Assembly: GCF_900541275.1 (NCBI RefSeq)
Contig: NZ_UQJH01000012.1
Location: forward strand, 1 to 45,781
DNA length: 45,781 bases
Direction of reading: 5' to 3'
Source of the DNA: an uncultured Porphyromonas sp.
Lineage (GTDB): Bacteria > Bacteroidota > Bacteroidia > Bacteroidales > Porphyromonadaceae
The position numbers and the translations under genes were made by a program. The notes beneath the pieces are model-generated. The model saw only the letters and a program-made list of their open reading frames with translations, was not told the origin of the DNA and did not search any database. Shown here piece by piece: positions 33,612 through 42,406 of the stretch (the first letter of the stretch is position 1; the number at the start of each line of letters is the position of its first letter).

Positions 33612-33619
33612 TATCTTTG
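33612..33619 (+). promoter_or_regulatory. -7 box for the SLC13-type transporter
   Basis: TATCTTTG, 48 nt before ATG 33668. The -33 region is weak. Confidence 0.6.
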
Positions 33620-33667
33620 TAGAAAACCGACAGAGAATAATCACCACCGCACAACAATTGATTTTCG

Positions 33668-35485
33668 ATGGTACAAGTTCTTATCATCCTATTACTTACG
33701 GCAGTACTACTGATGTGGGGGCGGATCCGGTCGGACGTGATCGCGCTCTGCTCGATGGTGGCGCTCGTGCTGACAGGAGTGATCACGCCGGAGGAGGGTT
33801 TGGCAGGATTCTCCAATTCGGTCGTCATCATGATCGCCGGGCTCTTCATCGTCGGGGGCGCCATCACCCAGACCGGTCTCGCCCGACTGATCAGCAATAA
33901 GGTACTCTCCCTTGCCGGGGAGAGTGAGCTAAGGCTCTTCTACCTCGTCATCCTCGTGACGATCATCGTGGGACTCTTCGTCAGCAACACCGGCACCGTC
34001 GCCATACTTATGCCGATCGTGGTGACGATAGCCTCGCAATCGGGCGTGGATGCACGCCGGTTACTGATGCCGATGGCCTTTGCCTGCAGTATCTCGGGGA
34101 TGATGACGCTGATCGGCACGCCGCCTACACTGATCGTCCACAATGCCCTGATCGAGTCGGGGAGAGAGGGACTACAATTCTTCACCACCCTGCCAGTCGG
34201 GCTGATCATCCTCCTGCTCTGCGGGGCTCTCCTCTGGCCGCTCTCCAAGGTGCTGAGCAGGAGAAGCGATGGTCATGCGACCGGACGACGGCTGCGTAAG
34301 AGCCCGGAGCAGCTCAGTAATCAGTACAACCTCCTGGAGGATCTCTATCGACTGAGGATCGAGGAGGGCAGTAACCTGAGAGGAAAGTCCCTCTCGGAAG
34401 CAGACCTGACGGGCCGCTTCCACTGCAGCGTGATCGGAGTGAAGGGGGTCCACATAGGTGCCCGCGCCACGGTACCTACAGCGGAGACCACCCTCGAGAG
34501 AGGCTTTGTACTCCACGTAAGCGGGGCATACGAGGATGTCCGGCGGCTGGCAGAGGAGACAGGCCTCACCTTCCTCGATGAGGAGAGACCCTTCTCGGGA
34601 CAGCTCTCCTTCAGCGAGTATGGGCTCGCCGAGGTGGTGGTAAAGCACAGCTCCCGACTCATCGGCATGCAGATCAGCGAGACAAAGCTCCGACAAAACT
34701 ATGGCATAAGCGTCGTCGGACTGCAGCGACACAACTCCTACATCACGCAGAGACTCTCCCGAGTACGGATCCACGAGGGAGATATGATGCTGGTGCAGGG
34801 CACATGGGAGGACATCGAGCGACTTGGGAGCCAGGAGCCGGACCTGATCGTGCTGGGCGAGCCCTCCGCGGAGGCCTCCAAGGCAATCATCAGCGAGCGC
34901 GGACCGCTGGCAGCGGTGATCATCCTGCTGATGATCCTGGCTATGATCTTCGAGTGGCTTCCACCGGTGATTGCAGTCCTCCTTGCCGATGCGCTACTGA
35001 TCCTTACCCGATGCTTCCGCAGCGCCAAGGATGCTGTCAGCACCATCAGCTGGGAGAGTGTGATCCTCTTCGCCTGTATGATGTCGCTCGCCACTGCGAT
35101 GGACAACACCGGCCTCTCCACGGTGATCTCGGGCGGTATTGTCAGCGGACTTGGTGCCTACGGACCCTACGCTGTCCTCGGCGGGATCATGCTGGGTACG
35201 CAGGTACTATCGATGTTCATCAGTAACACCGCCACGACGGTCCTCTTTGCCCCCATTGCTCTCCAGGCTGCGACAGGGCTGGGAGTGGATCCCCTACCCT
35301 TCATGATCGGTGTCACCGTATCGGCAAGTATGTGCTTTATGAGCCCCATATCCACGACGCCCAACGCTATGGTCATGAGTGTCGGGCGGTATAGCTTTAT
35401 GGACTATGTGAGGGTGGGACTTCCACTCCAGATCATCGTCATAGCAGCGATGGTCTGGCTCCTGCCGCTCTTTTATCCTCTATAA
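33668..35485 (+). CDS. SLC13/DASS-type permease with two RCK-C domains
   Basis: A 605-aa inner-membrane transporter of the CitT/divalent-anion type. An N-terminal membrane block (residues 1-195) contains SNTGTVAILMPIVVTIASQ and GTPPTLIVHNALI, and a C-terminal block (about 410-605) contains the second copy SMFISNTATTVLFAPIALQA followed by SPISTTPNAMVMS. These paired SNT/GTP motifs line the substrate and sodium sites. Two RCK-C domains lie between them (about 225-305 and 312-395, YRLRIEEGSNLRGKSLSEAD and FSEYGLAEVVVKHSSRLIG). Likely substrates are dicarboxylates, sulfate or similar anions; the sequence does not decide. No partner gene; its promoter region is repeat-rich. Confidence 0.92.
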   Translation: MVQVLIILLLTAVLLMWGRIRSDVIALCSMVALVLTGVITPEEGLAGFSNSVVIMIAGLFIVGGAITQTGLARLISNKVLSLAGESELRLFYLVILVTIIVGLFVSNTGTVAILMPIVVTIASQSGVDARRLLMPMAFACSISGMMTLIGTPPTLIVHNALIESGREGLQFFTTLPVGLIILLLCGALLWPLSKVLSRRSDGHATGRRLRKSPEQLSNQYNLLEDLYRLRIEEGSNLRGKSLSEADLTGRFHCSVIGVKGVHIGARATVPTAETTLERGFVLHVSGAYEDVRRLAEETGLTFLDEERPFSGQLSFSEYGLAEVVVKHSSRLIGMQISETKLRQNYGISVVGLQRHNSYITQRLSRVRIHEGDMMLVQGTWEDIERLGSQEPDLIVLGEPSAEASKAIISERGPLAAVIILLMILAMIFEWLPPVIAVLLADALLILTRCFRSAKDAVSTISWESVILFACMMSLATAMDNTGLSTVISGGIVSGLGAYGPYAVLGGIMLGTQVLSMFISNTATTVLFAPIALQAATGLGVDPLPFMIGVTVSASMCFMSPISTTPNAMVMSVGRYSFMDYVRVGLPLQIIVIAAMVWLLPLFYPL

Positions 35486-35533
35486 AGGTCGTAAAGGAAG
35501 AGTAAAAAGGGCAAAAAATCGGGAGAATTTTCG

Positions 35534-35541
35534 TATCTTTA
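35534..35541 (+). promoter_or_regulatory. -7-like box for cdd-dnaX
   Basis: TATCTTTA, one base from consensus, 29 nt before ATG 35571. Confidence 0.45.
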
Positions 35542-35570
35542 TCGCTACGAGTACTAAGCAAAGCGAATTT

Positions 35571-36050
35571 ATGTCAGAGCGTAGAGATATAGAGATACCT
35601 GTCAGGGAGTTACCGATCGACCGGCTCTCACCGGAGGATCAGGAGCTTGTGGCTAAGGCGAAGGAGATTGTCTCCGGAGCTTATGCCCCCTACTCCCACT
35701 TCCACGTCGCTGCCGCCCTCCGTCTGGAGAGCGGACGGATTGTCCTTGGGACCAATCAGGAGAACGCCTCCTACCCCCTCGGACTATGCGCCGAGCGGAC
35801 CGCCCTCTTCCAGTCGGGTGCCCTCTATCCCGATGACCCCGTCACTTCGCTCGTGATCGTGGGTGCAAAGGAGGATGGCACGATCATCAAGACCTGCGCC
35901 CCATGCGGAGGCTGCCGCCAGGTGATGCTGGAGATGGCTGACCGCCATCACCACCCTTTCCCCGTGATCCTCGCAGGGCCCGAGTCGGCACTTGTGGTCG
36001 AGGACTGCCGAGACCTACTGCCGATCAACTTTGACGCCTCATCTCTGTAA
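35571..36050 (+). CDS. cdd: Cytidine deaminase
   Basis: A 159-aa zinc enzyme converting cytidine and deoxycytidine to uridine and deoxyuridine in pyrimidine salvage. The catalytic site is CAERTALF, with zinc ligand C73 and proton shuttle E75; PCGGCRQ supplies C112 and C115. Three cysteine ligands and the short length mark the tetrameric (Bacillus/human) type rather than the dimeric E. coli type. YAPYSHFHVAAAL and TNQENASYPLGL are standard. dnaX starts 6 nt after the stop, so they are likely co-transcribed. Confidence 0.96.
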   Translation: MSERRDIEIPVRELPIDRLSPEDQELVAKAKEIVSGAYAPYSHFHVAAALRLESGRIVLGTNQENASYPLGLCAERTALFQSGALYPDDPVTSLVIVGAKEDGTIIKTCAPCGGCRQVMLEMADRHHHPFPVILAGPESALVVEDCRDLLPINFDASSL

Positions 36051-36056
36051 TCGACG

Positions 36057-37928
36057 ATGAGTGACTTTGTCGTATCGGCACTGAAGTATCGCCCCTCCAC
36101 CTTCAGAGACGTGGTGGGGCAGGAGGCACTGACCACCACGCTCCTCAATGCGATCAAGGAGGATAAGCTCAGCCACGCCTACCTCTTCTGCGGTCCACGA
36201 GGAGTGGGCAAGACCTCATGCGCCCGCATCTTTGCCAAGACCATCAACTGCGAGCATCGCACGCCGGAGGGTGAGGCGTGTAATGAGTGCAGCGAGTGCA
36301 TCGCTGCCAATGAGCAGCGGTCGTACAATATCTTTGAGCTCGATGCGGCCTCCAATAATTCCGTCGACGACATCCGTAACCTCATCGATCAGGTCTACAT
36401 CGCCCCTACGACAGGGAAGTACCGGGTATACATCATCGATGAGGTGCATATGCTCTCCTCCAGTGCCTTCAATGCTTTCTTGAAGACGCTCGAGGAACCG
36501 CCGGCGCATGCCATCTTTATCCTCGCCACCACGGAGAAGCAGAAGGTCCTCCCGACCATCATCTCACGCTGTCAGGTCTACGACTTCCGTCGGATCACCT
36601 CCGATGATATTGCCCGACACCTGGAGTATGTGGCTAAGGATAAGGGGATCAAGGCGGATAAGGAGGCACTCCAGCTGATCGCACTCAGCGCCGACGGCGG
36701 GATGCGCGATGCGCTGAGTATGTTTGACCAGATCACCGGCTTTGGCAACGGCTCAGTCACGGTCGAGGGGGTGCGGAAAAACCTAAGCCTCCTCGATGAG
36801 GACGGCTATTTCTCACTCCTCGACTACATCACCCGTGGCAATCATAATAAGGTGCTCCAGCTGGTGGACAACTTCCTCCGCCGTGGCTACGACACAGACG
36901 TGGTGATGAGGGGGTTCTCCAATTTCCTCCGCAATCTCCTCGTGGCTCGGACCAAGGATACCATCGCCCTCGTGGAGGCTCCGGAGTCGATCAAGGAACG
37001 CCTAAGCAAGGTGAGCACTGCCCTGAAGCCGGGACTGATCTGGAATTACCTGAAGATCTCTACCGCCTTTGGCTCCAAGTATAAGAGCAGTAGCGAGCGA
37101 AGGCTTGCCCTCGAGGTGGCTCTCCTCCATATGTGCGAGCTCTCACCGACAAGCGAGCTAAAGTCTCCCGCTGAGGTAGCGGAGACCACCACCCCACCGA
37201 AGCAGGCTCAAGCCACTCCCACACCGGTACAGAGCCAGCCGAATGCCCCACAGTCCCAGCAGGTCGCACCGCAGCAGGCAGCGCCTCAACAGAGCGCACC
37301 GCAGCAGAGCGCACCGCAGCAGAGCGCACCTCAGCAGGCAGCGCCTCAGCAGAGCGCACCTCAGCAGAGCGCGGGGCAACCGCAATGGGGTACTCCGCAG
37401 CAGCAACAGCAGTCACCGCAGGTACCACCTTATCACCAGCCGAGCGGGAACGCTTCTCAGCAGAGTGCACAGAGCCGCTATGGCTTCTCGCTCTCCACGG
37501 GACGGCGCACCGCTGATCAGGGACAGCCTACTGCGTCCCCATTGCCCAATCAGCCTAAGAGGAATAATCCCTTTACCGAGGAGCAACTCAAGGCAGCGTG
37601 GACGACTTATCGACATCAGCCCCACGTGGATCGTCTGATTGCCGGGGCGATGAAGGATCATCCACCGGTCTTCACGCCCCCCTACTCACTGGAGATGAAG
37701 GTCTTCAGCGAGACGGAGAAAGCGGAGATGGAGAAGGTCTCGGATCAGCTGCTCCAGTACCTCAGAGACAGTCTCAGCAATGACTTCCTGACGATCTCCT
37801 TCCCCGTGGTCAACGACCCGAGGGAGCTGGGACCCACGACACCGGCCGAGAAGTATGACTACTTCGTCAAGAAGAATAAGTGGGTCGAGCGACTGGCAGA
37901 GGATCTCGACCTGAAGCCCTACAGCTAA
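36057..37928 (+). CDS. dnaX: DNA polymerase III subunit gamma/tau
   Basis: A 623-aa clamp-loader ATPase that opens the sliding clamp and organises the replisome. Walker A is GPRGVGKTS at about residues 46-54. The zinc module uses C65, C75, C78 and C81. Walker B is IDEVHML, and the sensor/arginine-finger region is LEEPPAHAIFILATTEKQK followed by ISRCQVYDFRRI. The C-terminal collar domain ends near residue 380, then a long Q/A/P/S-rich linker (about 385-500) contains tandem APQQ repeats, and a C-terminal domain (about 510-623) follows. No A6G-type slippery site is visible, so a programmed frameshift to make gamma is not supported. Start ATG 36057. Confidence 0.96.
   Translation: MSDFVVSALKYRPSTFRDVVGQEALTTTLLNAIKEDKLSHAYLFCGPRGVGKTSCARIFAKTINCEHRTPEGEACNECSECIAANEQRSYNIFELDAASNNSVDDIRNLIDQVYIAPTTGKYRVYIIDEVHMLSSSAFNAFLKTLEEPPAHAIFILATTEKQKVLPTIISRCQVYDFRRITSDDIARHLEYVAKDKGIKADKEALQLIALSADGGMRDALSMFDQITGFGNGSVTVEGVRKNLSLLDEDGYFSLLDYITRGNHNKVLQLVDNFLRRGYDTDVVMRGFSNFLRNLLVARTKDTIALVEAPESIKERLSKVSTALKPGLIWNYLKISTAFGSKYKSSSERRLALEVALLHMCELSPTSELKSPAEVAETTTPPKQAQATPTPVQSQPNAPQSQQVAPQQAAPQQSAPQQSAPQQSAPQQAAPQQSAPQQSAGQPQWGTPQQQQQSPQVPPYHQPSGNASQQSAQSRYGFSLSTGRRTADQGQPTASPLPNQPKRNNPFTEEQLKAAWTTYRHQPHVDRLIAGAMKDHPPVFTPPYSLEMKVFSETEKAEMEKVSDQLLQYLRDSLSNDFLTISFPVVNDPRELGPTTPAEKYDYFVKKNKWVERLAEDLDLKPYS
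37266..37370. repeat. Seven 15-bp tandem repeats inside dnaX
   Basis: Seven in-frame units of GCACCGCAGCAGAGC or variants encode A-P-Q-Q-A/S (residues 404-438). Two adjacent units are identical and the others differ at one to four bases, so the array can expand or contract without shifting frame. Confidence 0.9.
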
Positions 37929-37980
37929 GTATATCATTCAACCACATTTTAGTTTTTCAAACCACTAATTTTATCACAGC

Positions 37981-39195
37981 ATGAAAAGAACTCTTTCTTA
38001 TCTACTGATGAGTCTTGCCGTCGCAGGAACCTTTACCCTCACGGCTGCAGCACAGACCTCTGATCAGAAGTCTGACGAGTATGTCTTCACGACCGTGAAG
38101 GCATGCGAGATCACCCCGGTACAGGATCAGGCATCCACCGGTACTTGCTGGTCCTTCAGCACCCACTCCTTCCTCGAGGCTGAGTCCATCCGTCAGGGTG
38201 GTCCCAAGCTGGTCACCGCACCTATGTACACCGCCTCTATGTCCTATAAGGATAAGGCGCGTGACTATGTGCGCTACCACGGCAACCAGAACTTTGCCGA
38301 GGGCGGAAGCTTCTACGACGTCATCTACGCCGTGCAGCACTACGGCATCATCCCGATGTCTGAGATGCAGGGACTCAACTACGGTACCAAGCGCCACAAC
38401 CACCAGGAGCTCTACGCCATCACCAAGGGCTTCCTCGACGGACTGGTCAACCAGATGGATCGTCGCAACAGCCTCTCTCCCGTCTGGACGAAGGCCTTCG
38501 ACGGCATCATCGATTCCTACCTCGGCGTGGCACCCAAGACCTTCACTGTAGATGGTAAGACCTATACCCCGGAGAGCCTCCGCAAGGCCATGAAGATCGA
38601 TGCGAATAACTATGTATCCCTCACCTCTTACATGAGCCAGCCGCTCTACGAGCCCTATATCATCCCGATCCCCGACAACTGGCGTCACAGCGCCAGCTAC
38701 AACGTCACCCTCGACGAGCTGATGGAGACGATCGACAATGCGATCAATAACGGATTCACCATCGCCTGGGGCACGGACGTGAGCGAGCCCGGATTTACCC
38801 GCGATGGTCTCGGCATCCTCGCCGACCTGGACCTGCCGGAGAATGCAGGCTCCGATCAGGAGCGCTGGGTAGGTGCCTCTGACAACCAGCGTCACCGCAT
38901 GGTGATGGAGCGCATCTCCAAGCCCGGTATCAAGGAGATCGAGGTGACCCCCGAGTATCGCCAGCAGGGCTTTGACACCCTCGAGCTGACCGATGACCAC
39001 GGCATGCTGATCTACGGTATCGCCAAGGATCAGAATGGTAAGAAATTCTATATGGTCAAGAACTCCTGGGGCGAGAGTGGCAAGTACAAGGGCATCTGGT
39101 ACGTTACCCCTGCCTTTGTAGCCGGCAAGACGATGAATATCGCCATCCACAAGGACGCTCTCCCCAAGGCCCTTCGCGCTAAGCTCGGCCTCTGA
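37981..39195 (+). CDS. Secreted C1 family aminopeptidase (bleomycin hydrolase/PepC-like)
   Basis: A 404-aa papain-clan cysteine peptidase. The signal peptide is residues 1-24 (LLMSLAVAGTFTLTAAAQ), so unlike cytosolic PepC it is exported. The oxyanion glutamine lies in PVQDQASTGTCWSFS, with catalytic C56; the other residues are H340 (DDHGMLIYG) and N361 (VKNSWGESG). Segments AMYT-like APMYTASMSYKDKARDYV and the ending typical of C1B enzymes support bleomycin-hydrolase type. It probably trims peptides in the periplasm of this likely peptide-fermenting organism; that is inference. Only 52 nt separate it from dnaX, with no strong promoter seen. A strong terminator follows. Confidence 0.9.
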   Translation: MKRTLSYLLMSLAVAGTFTLTAAAQTSDQKSDEYVFTTVKACEITPVQDQASTGTCWSFSTHSFLEAESIRQGGPKLVTAPMYTASMSYKDKARDYVRYHGNQNFAEGGSFYDVIYAVQHYGIIPMSEMQGLNYGTKRHNHQELYAITKGFLDGLVNQMDRRNSLSPVWTKAFDGIIDSYLGVAPKTFTVDGKTYTPESLRKAMKIDANNYVSLTSYMSQPLYEPYIIPIPDNWRHSASYNVTLDELMETIDNAINNGFTIAWGTDVSEPGFTRDGLGILADLDLPENAGSDQERWVGASDNQRHRMVMERISKPGIKEIEVTPEYRQQGFDTLELTDDHGMLIYGIAKDQNGKKFYMVKNSWGESGKYKGIWYVTPAFVAGKTMNIAIHKDALPKALRAKLGL

Positions 39196-39224
39196 TAGCC
39201 TCCCCTGAATAGGAGGTATCCTAA

Positions 39225-39262
39225 TAGTGGGCGGTGCAGAAACATCTCTGCACCGCCCACTA
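39225..39262. terminator. Bidirectional terminator between the C1 peptidase and the RND operon
   Basis: 39225-39240 pairs perfectly with 39247-39262 (16 bp, TAGTGGGCGGTGCAGA) around a 6-nt loop. It separates two convergent genes. Confidence 0.85.
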
Positions 39263-39283
39263 CTTGTTTATATGCTTTGCCTT

Positions 39284-42200
39284 TTACTCCGTCAGCAGGG
39301 CCTCGATGTCCACCTTCTGCTTTGTGCCGGACCTCTGTCGGGCGTGGAAAGCCTTGTAGAGTGCCGGCACGACGATCAGCGTCAGCAGGGTAGAGAGAGC
39401 CATACCACCGATGATCACCCACGCCATACCGGTACGGAGCTCAGCGCCTGAGCCGTGCGAGAGAGCCACGGGGAGCATACCGATGATGGTCGAGAGGGCG
39501 GTCATCAGGATCGGACGCGTACGGAGCTTGACCGCCTGTATCAGTGCCTCGTCCACCGGCTGTCCCTCGGCGCGTGCTTCGTTGGCGAAGTCGACCAGCA
39601 GGATCGCATTCTTGGCGACCAGACCTACCAGCATCACCATACCGAGCATGGCGTAGATGCTCATGGCAGTATTGGTCAGGGCGAGGGCGAGCAGGGCACC
39701 GACGATCGAGAGCGGGATGGCGATCATCACGACGAGCGGGTCGGTCCAGTTGTTGTAGAGCAGCGTCAGCGCGAGATAGATGAAGAGGAGCGAGAGCAGG
39801 ATCGCCGTCATGAGGACGCTCATCGAGTCGGACATTTTCTTCATATCACCGGTGGTCTGTATCTGCACCCCACCGGGCAAGTCCTCACCATCAAGCCGGG
39901 ACATGAATTCCTTGGCAATTGCGCCGGCAGGCACACCGTAGGCCTGAGCGCGCAGCGTGACGGAGCTGTTGCGATTGTACCTCTCCAGTCGGCTGGGACC
40001 GATACCGAGGCTGATGTCGGCGAATTGCGAGAGCCGGATGAGATCGCCCTGGCCATTGACGACCATAAGTCCGGCGACATCCTCGATGGATCGGCGAGAG
40101 ACCTTATCGGCACGGATGTTTATCGCGTACTCATAGTCCCCCTCCGTATACCTTGGCTGATCATTACCCTGGAAGCTCGTCTGCATCATCATACCTACAT
40201 TGTCCAGGGTGAGCCCAAGATTGGACATCTTGTCTCGGTCGACTCGCACTGTGACCTCCGGCGTGGCATTCTCGACGGAGAGCCACGGCTGTATCACGCC
40301 CGGGATCGTACTCAGCGCTGAGAGCGCCTTATCGGCATAGAGAGCCACCGAGTCCTTGTCGGTACCGGAGATCACATACTCCACGGATGCCTTGGAGACG
40401 GTACCGGTCATACTGACATTGCAGACCCTCACACGTGCATCCACGAGATAGTCCGAGAGAGGCTTCCGGATCTTAGCCACATAGGTCTCGGTGCCACCGG
40501 GGACCTTCTTGAGCTTAACATTCATCTCAGCGAGATAGGGTGTCCCCTTGCTGCTCTGACCGTTATCACTGGTCAGGCCGACCATAGTCACCACCTTCTC
40601 CACCTCAGGTCGATGCATGAGCCAGCCCTCAGCCTTGCGCACCAGCTTATTGGACTCCTCCAAAGATATGTCCTTGGGCATCTCCAGCTGGATGATGCAC
40701 TCGTGCCGATCCATGTAGGGCTGAAACTCAAAGTTGATAAAACCAAGTGGGAAAAGTGCCATCACACCGGCCATCAGTACAACGACAATGAGTGCCAGCG
40801 TCCAGCGGTGACTCATTCCCCAGCGGGTCACCGTGGAGATAAGCTCTGCAAAGCGACTGATGCCCTCCTCAAAGCCGCTGAGCATCCGACCGATGAAGCT
40901 ATCCCTCCTGAGGGACTGCACATTCCCCAGCCGGGAGGTGAGCAGCGGCACGAGAGTCAGGGCGGCAAGGAGGCTGAAGAGGATCGCTATCACAATCACG
41001 GCACAGAACTGCCGGAGGATGTCCGAGACGAGTGAATTGGTGAAGATGATCGGCAGGAAGACGACCACCAAGACCATGGTGACCGAGATGACGGTGATGC
41101 CGATCTCATTCATGGCATCCCAGGTGGCGCGGACTCGGTTTTTCCCCATCTCCATGTGGCGATAGACGTTCTCGATGACCACGATCGCATCGTCCACCAA
41201 GACGCCGATCACCAGCGAGAGTGCCAGGAGGGACATCATATTGAGCGTGAAGCCAAAGAGCCTCATCCCGATGAAGGTGGCGATCAGGGACACTGGCACC
41301 ACGACCATCACGATCAGGGCGTTGCGGACATTGTGGAGGAAAAGCAGGATCACCAGCGACACCAAGAGGATGGCGAGCAAGAGATCCGTGAGCACAGAGC
41401 TGATCGCATTGCGGATAAAGGTGGTGGTATCTTGCGCCACCTCTATCCTAAGGCCATCAGCGGCGTAGCGCTCCTCGAGCGTCCAGATCTGCCCCGCCAC
41501 CGCCTTGCTCACGTCGAGGGCGTTGGCGTCTGACTGCTTGAGGATATTGAGGAGGATCGCCTCCTGACCATTGACACGCCCCATCTTGACCGGGTCCTTG
41601 ACCCCATCGACCACCTCAGCGACATCCTCGAGACGGATGGCTGTGCCATTGACGTTGCGGAGGATCAGCCTGCGGAGCTGGTTGATGGAGGTGATCTTAC
41701 CGGAGAGGCGAACCGCCATCTGCGACTCATCGCTCATGAGATAGCCGGTGGGGAAGTCGAGGTTGGAGGCACGTATGGCACCCTGTACCATGACCGGCGT
41801 GATGCCGAGGTCCTGCATCTTGGCCTTGTCGAGATTGATCTGGATCTCACGCTCCACGCCGCCGACCAGCCCCACATTAGCGATGCCCTTGATGTGCGAC
41901 AGCTCGGGGACGACCCGCTTGTCGATGAGGTCAAAAAGGTCGGTCGACCCGATGTCCGCTGTAGCAGATAGGATCAGGATAGGCTTCTCATCGACCGATA
42001 CCTTAGAGATCATCGGAGAGATAATATCCCGAGGCAGCTCCGCACGCCTGGCTGAGAGCCGATTTTGCGCATCGGTCATCGCCTTGTCGATATCGGTCCC
42101 AAAGTCAAAGGAGACCATAATCATCGACATACCCTCAAAGGAGTAGGACTGCATCTGGTCGATGCTCTCCATACTCGAGAGGACCTCCTCCGCTTTCTTC

Positions 42201-42391
42201 GTCAGAGAGTTCTCCACCTCTGTCGGTGAGGCACCGGGATAGATGATCTGTACGTTGAGCAGCGGCGGCGTAAACTTCGGCATCAGCTCTGCGCTCAAGC
42301 TCCTAAAGCTCAGGAAGCCCAGCACGGTCAGCAGGATAAAGAGGACCGTGACAAATATCGGGCGCTCAATAGATGTCTTTACGATTTTCAT
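39284..42391 (-). CDS. RND efflux transporter permease (HAE1/AcrB type)
   Basis: A 1035-aa proton-driven inner-membrane pump that captures drugs or other amphiphiles and passes them to the outer-membrane channel. It starts MKIVKTSIERPIFVTVLFIL, the classic first helix, with YPGASPTEVENSLTKKAEE after it. The paired proton-relay aspartates in TM4 are in GVLVDDAIVVIENVYRH, and a second helical bundle contains MLVGLVAKNAILLVDFANEA. Length and duplicated architecture are normal for the HAE1 class. Substrates are unknown. It is the last gene of the operon, 15 nt after the adaptor, and ends at a shared terminator. Confidence 0.95.
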   Translation of the reverse strand: MKIVKTSIERPIFVTVLFILLTVLGFLSFRSLSAELMPKFTPPLLNVQIIYPGASPTEVENSLTKKAEEVLSSMESIDQMQSYSFEGMSMIMVSFDFGTDIDKAMTDAQNRLSARRAELPRDIISPMISKVSVDEKPILILSATADIGSTDLFDLIDKRVVPELSHIKGIANVGLVGGVEREIQINLDKAKMQDLGITPVMVQGAIRASNLDFPTGYLMSDESQMAVRLSGKITSINQLRRLILRNVNGTAIRLEDVAEVVDGVKDPVKMGRVNGQEAILLNILKQSDANALDVSKAVAGQIWTLEERYAADGLRIEVAQDTTTFIRNAISSVLTDLLLAILLVSLVILLFLHNVRNALIVMVVVPVSLIATFIGMRLFGFTLNMMSLLALSLVIGVLVDDAIVVIENVYRHMEMGKNRVRATWDAMNEIGITVISVTMVLVVVFLPIIFTNSLVSDILRQFCAVIVIAILFSLLAALTLVPLLTSRLGNVQSLRRDSFIGRMLSGFEEGISRFAELISTVTRWGMSHRWTLALIVVVLMAGVMALFPLGFINFEFQPYMDRHECIIQLEMPKDISLEESNKLVRKAEGWLMHRPEVEKVVTMVGLTSDNGQSSKGTPYLAEMNVKLKKVPGGTETYVAKIRKPLSDYLVDARVRVCNVSMTGTVSKASVEYVISGTDKDSVALYADKALSALSTIPGVIQPWLSVENATPEVTVRVDRDKMSNLGLTLDNVGMMMQTSFQGNDQPRYTEGDYEYAINIRADKVSRRSIEDVAGLMVVNGQGDLIRLSQFADISLGIGPSRLERYNRNSSVTLRAQAYGVPAGAIAKEFMSRLDGEDLPGGVQIQTTGDMKKMSDSMSVLMTAILLSLLFIYLALTLLYNNWTDPLVVMIAIPLSIVGALLALALTNTAMSIYAMLGMVMLVGLVAKNAILLVDFANEARAEGQPVDEALIQAVKLRTRPILMTALSTIIGMLPVALSHGSGAELRTGMAWVIIGGMALSTLLTLIVVPALYKAFHARQRSGTKQKVDIEALLTE

Positions 42392-42406
42392 ACTTTACTC
42401 TGCTTG

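Noticed and set aside
36057..37928. Programmed frameshift in dnaX producing gamma, as in E. coli
   Set aside because: No A6G-type slippery heptamer with downstream hairpin was found in the expected region.
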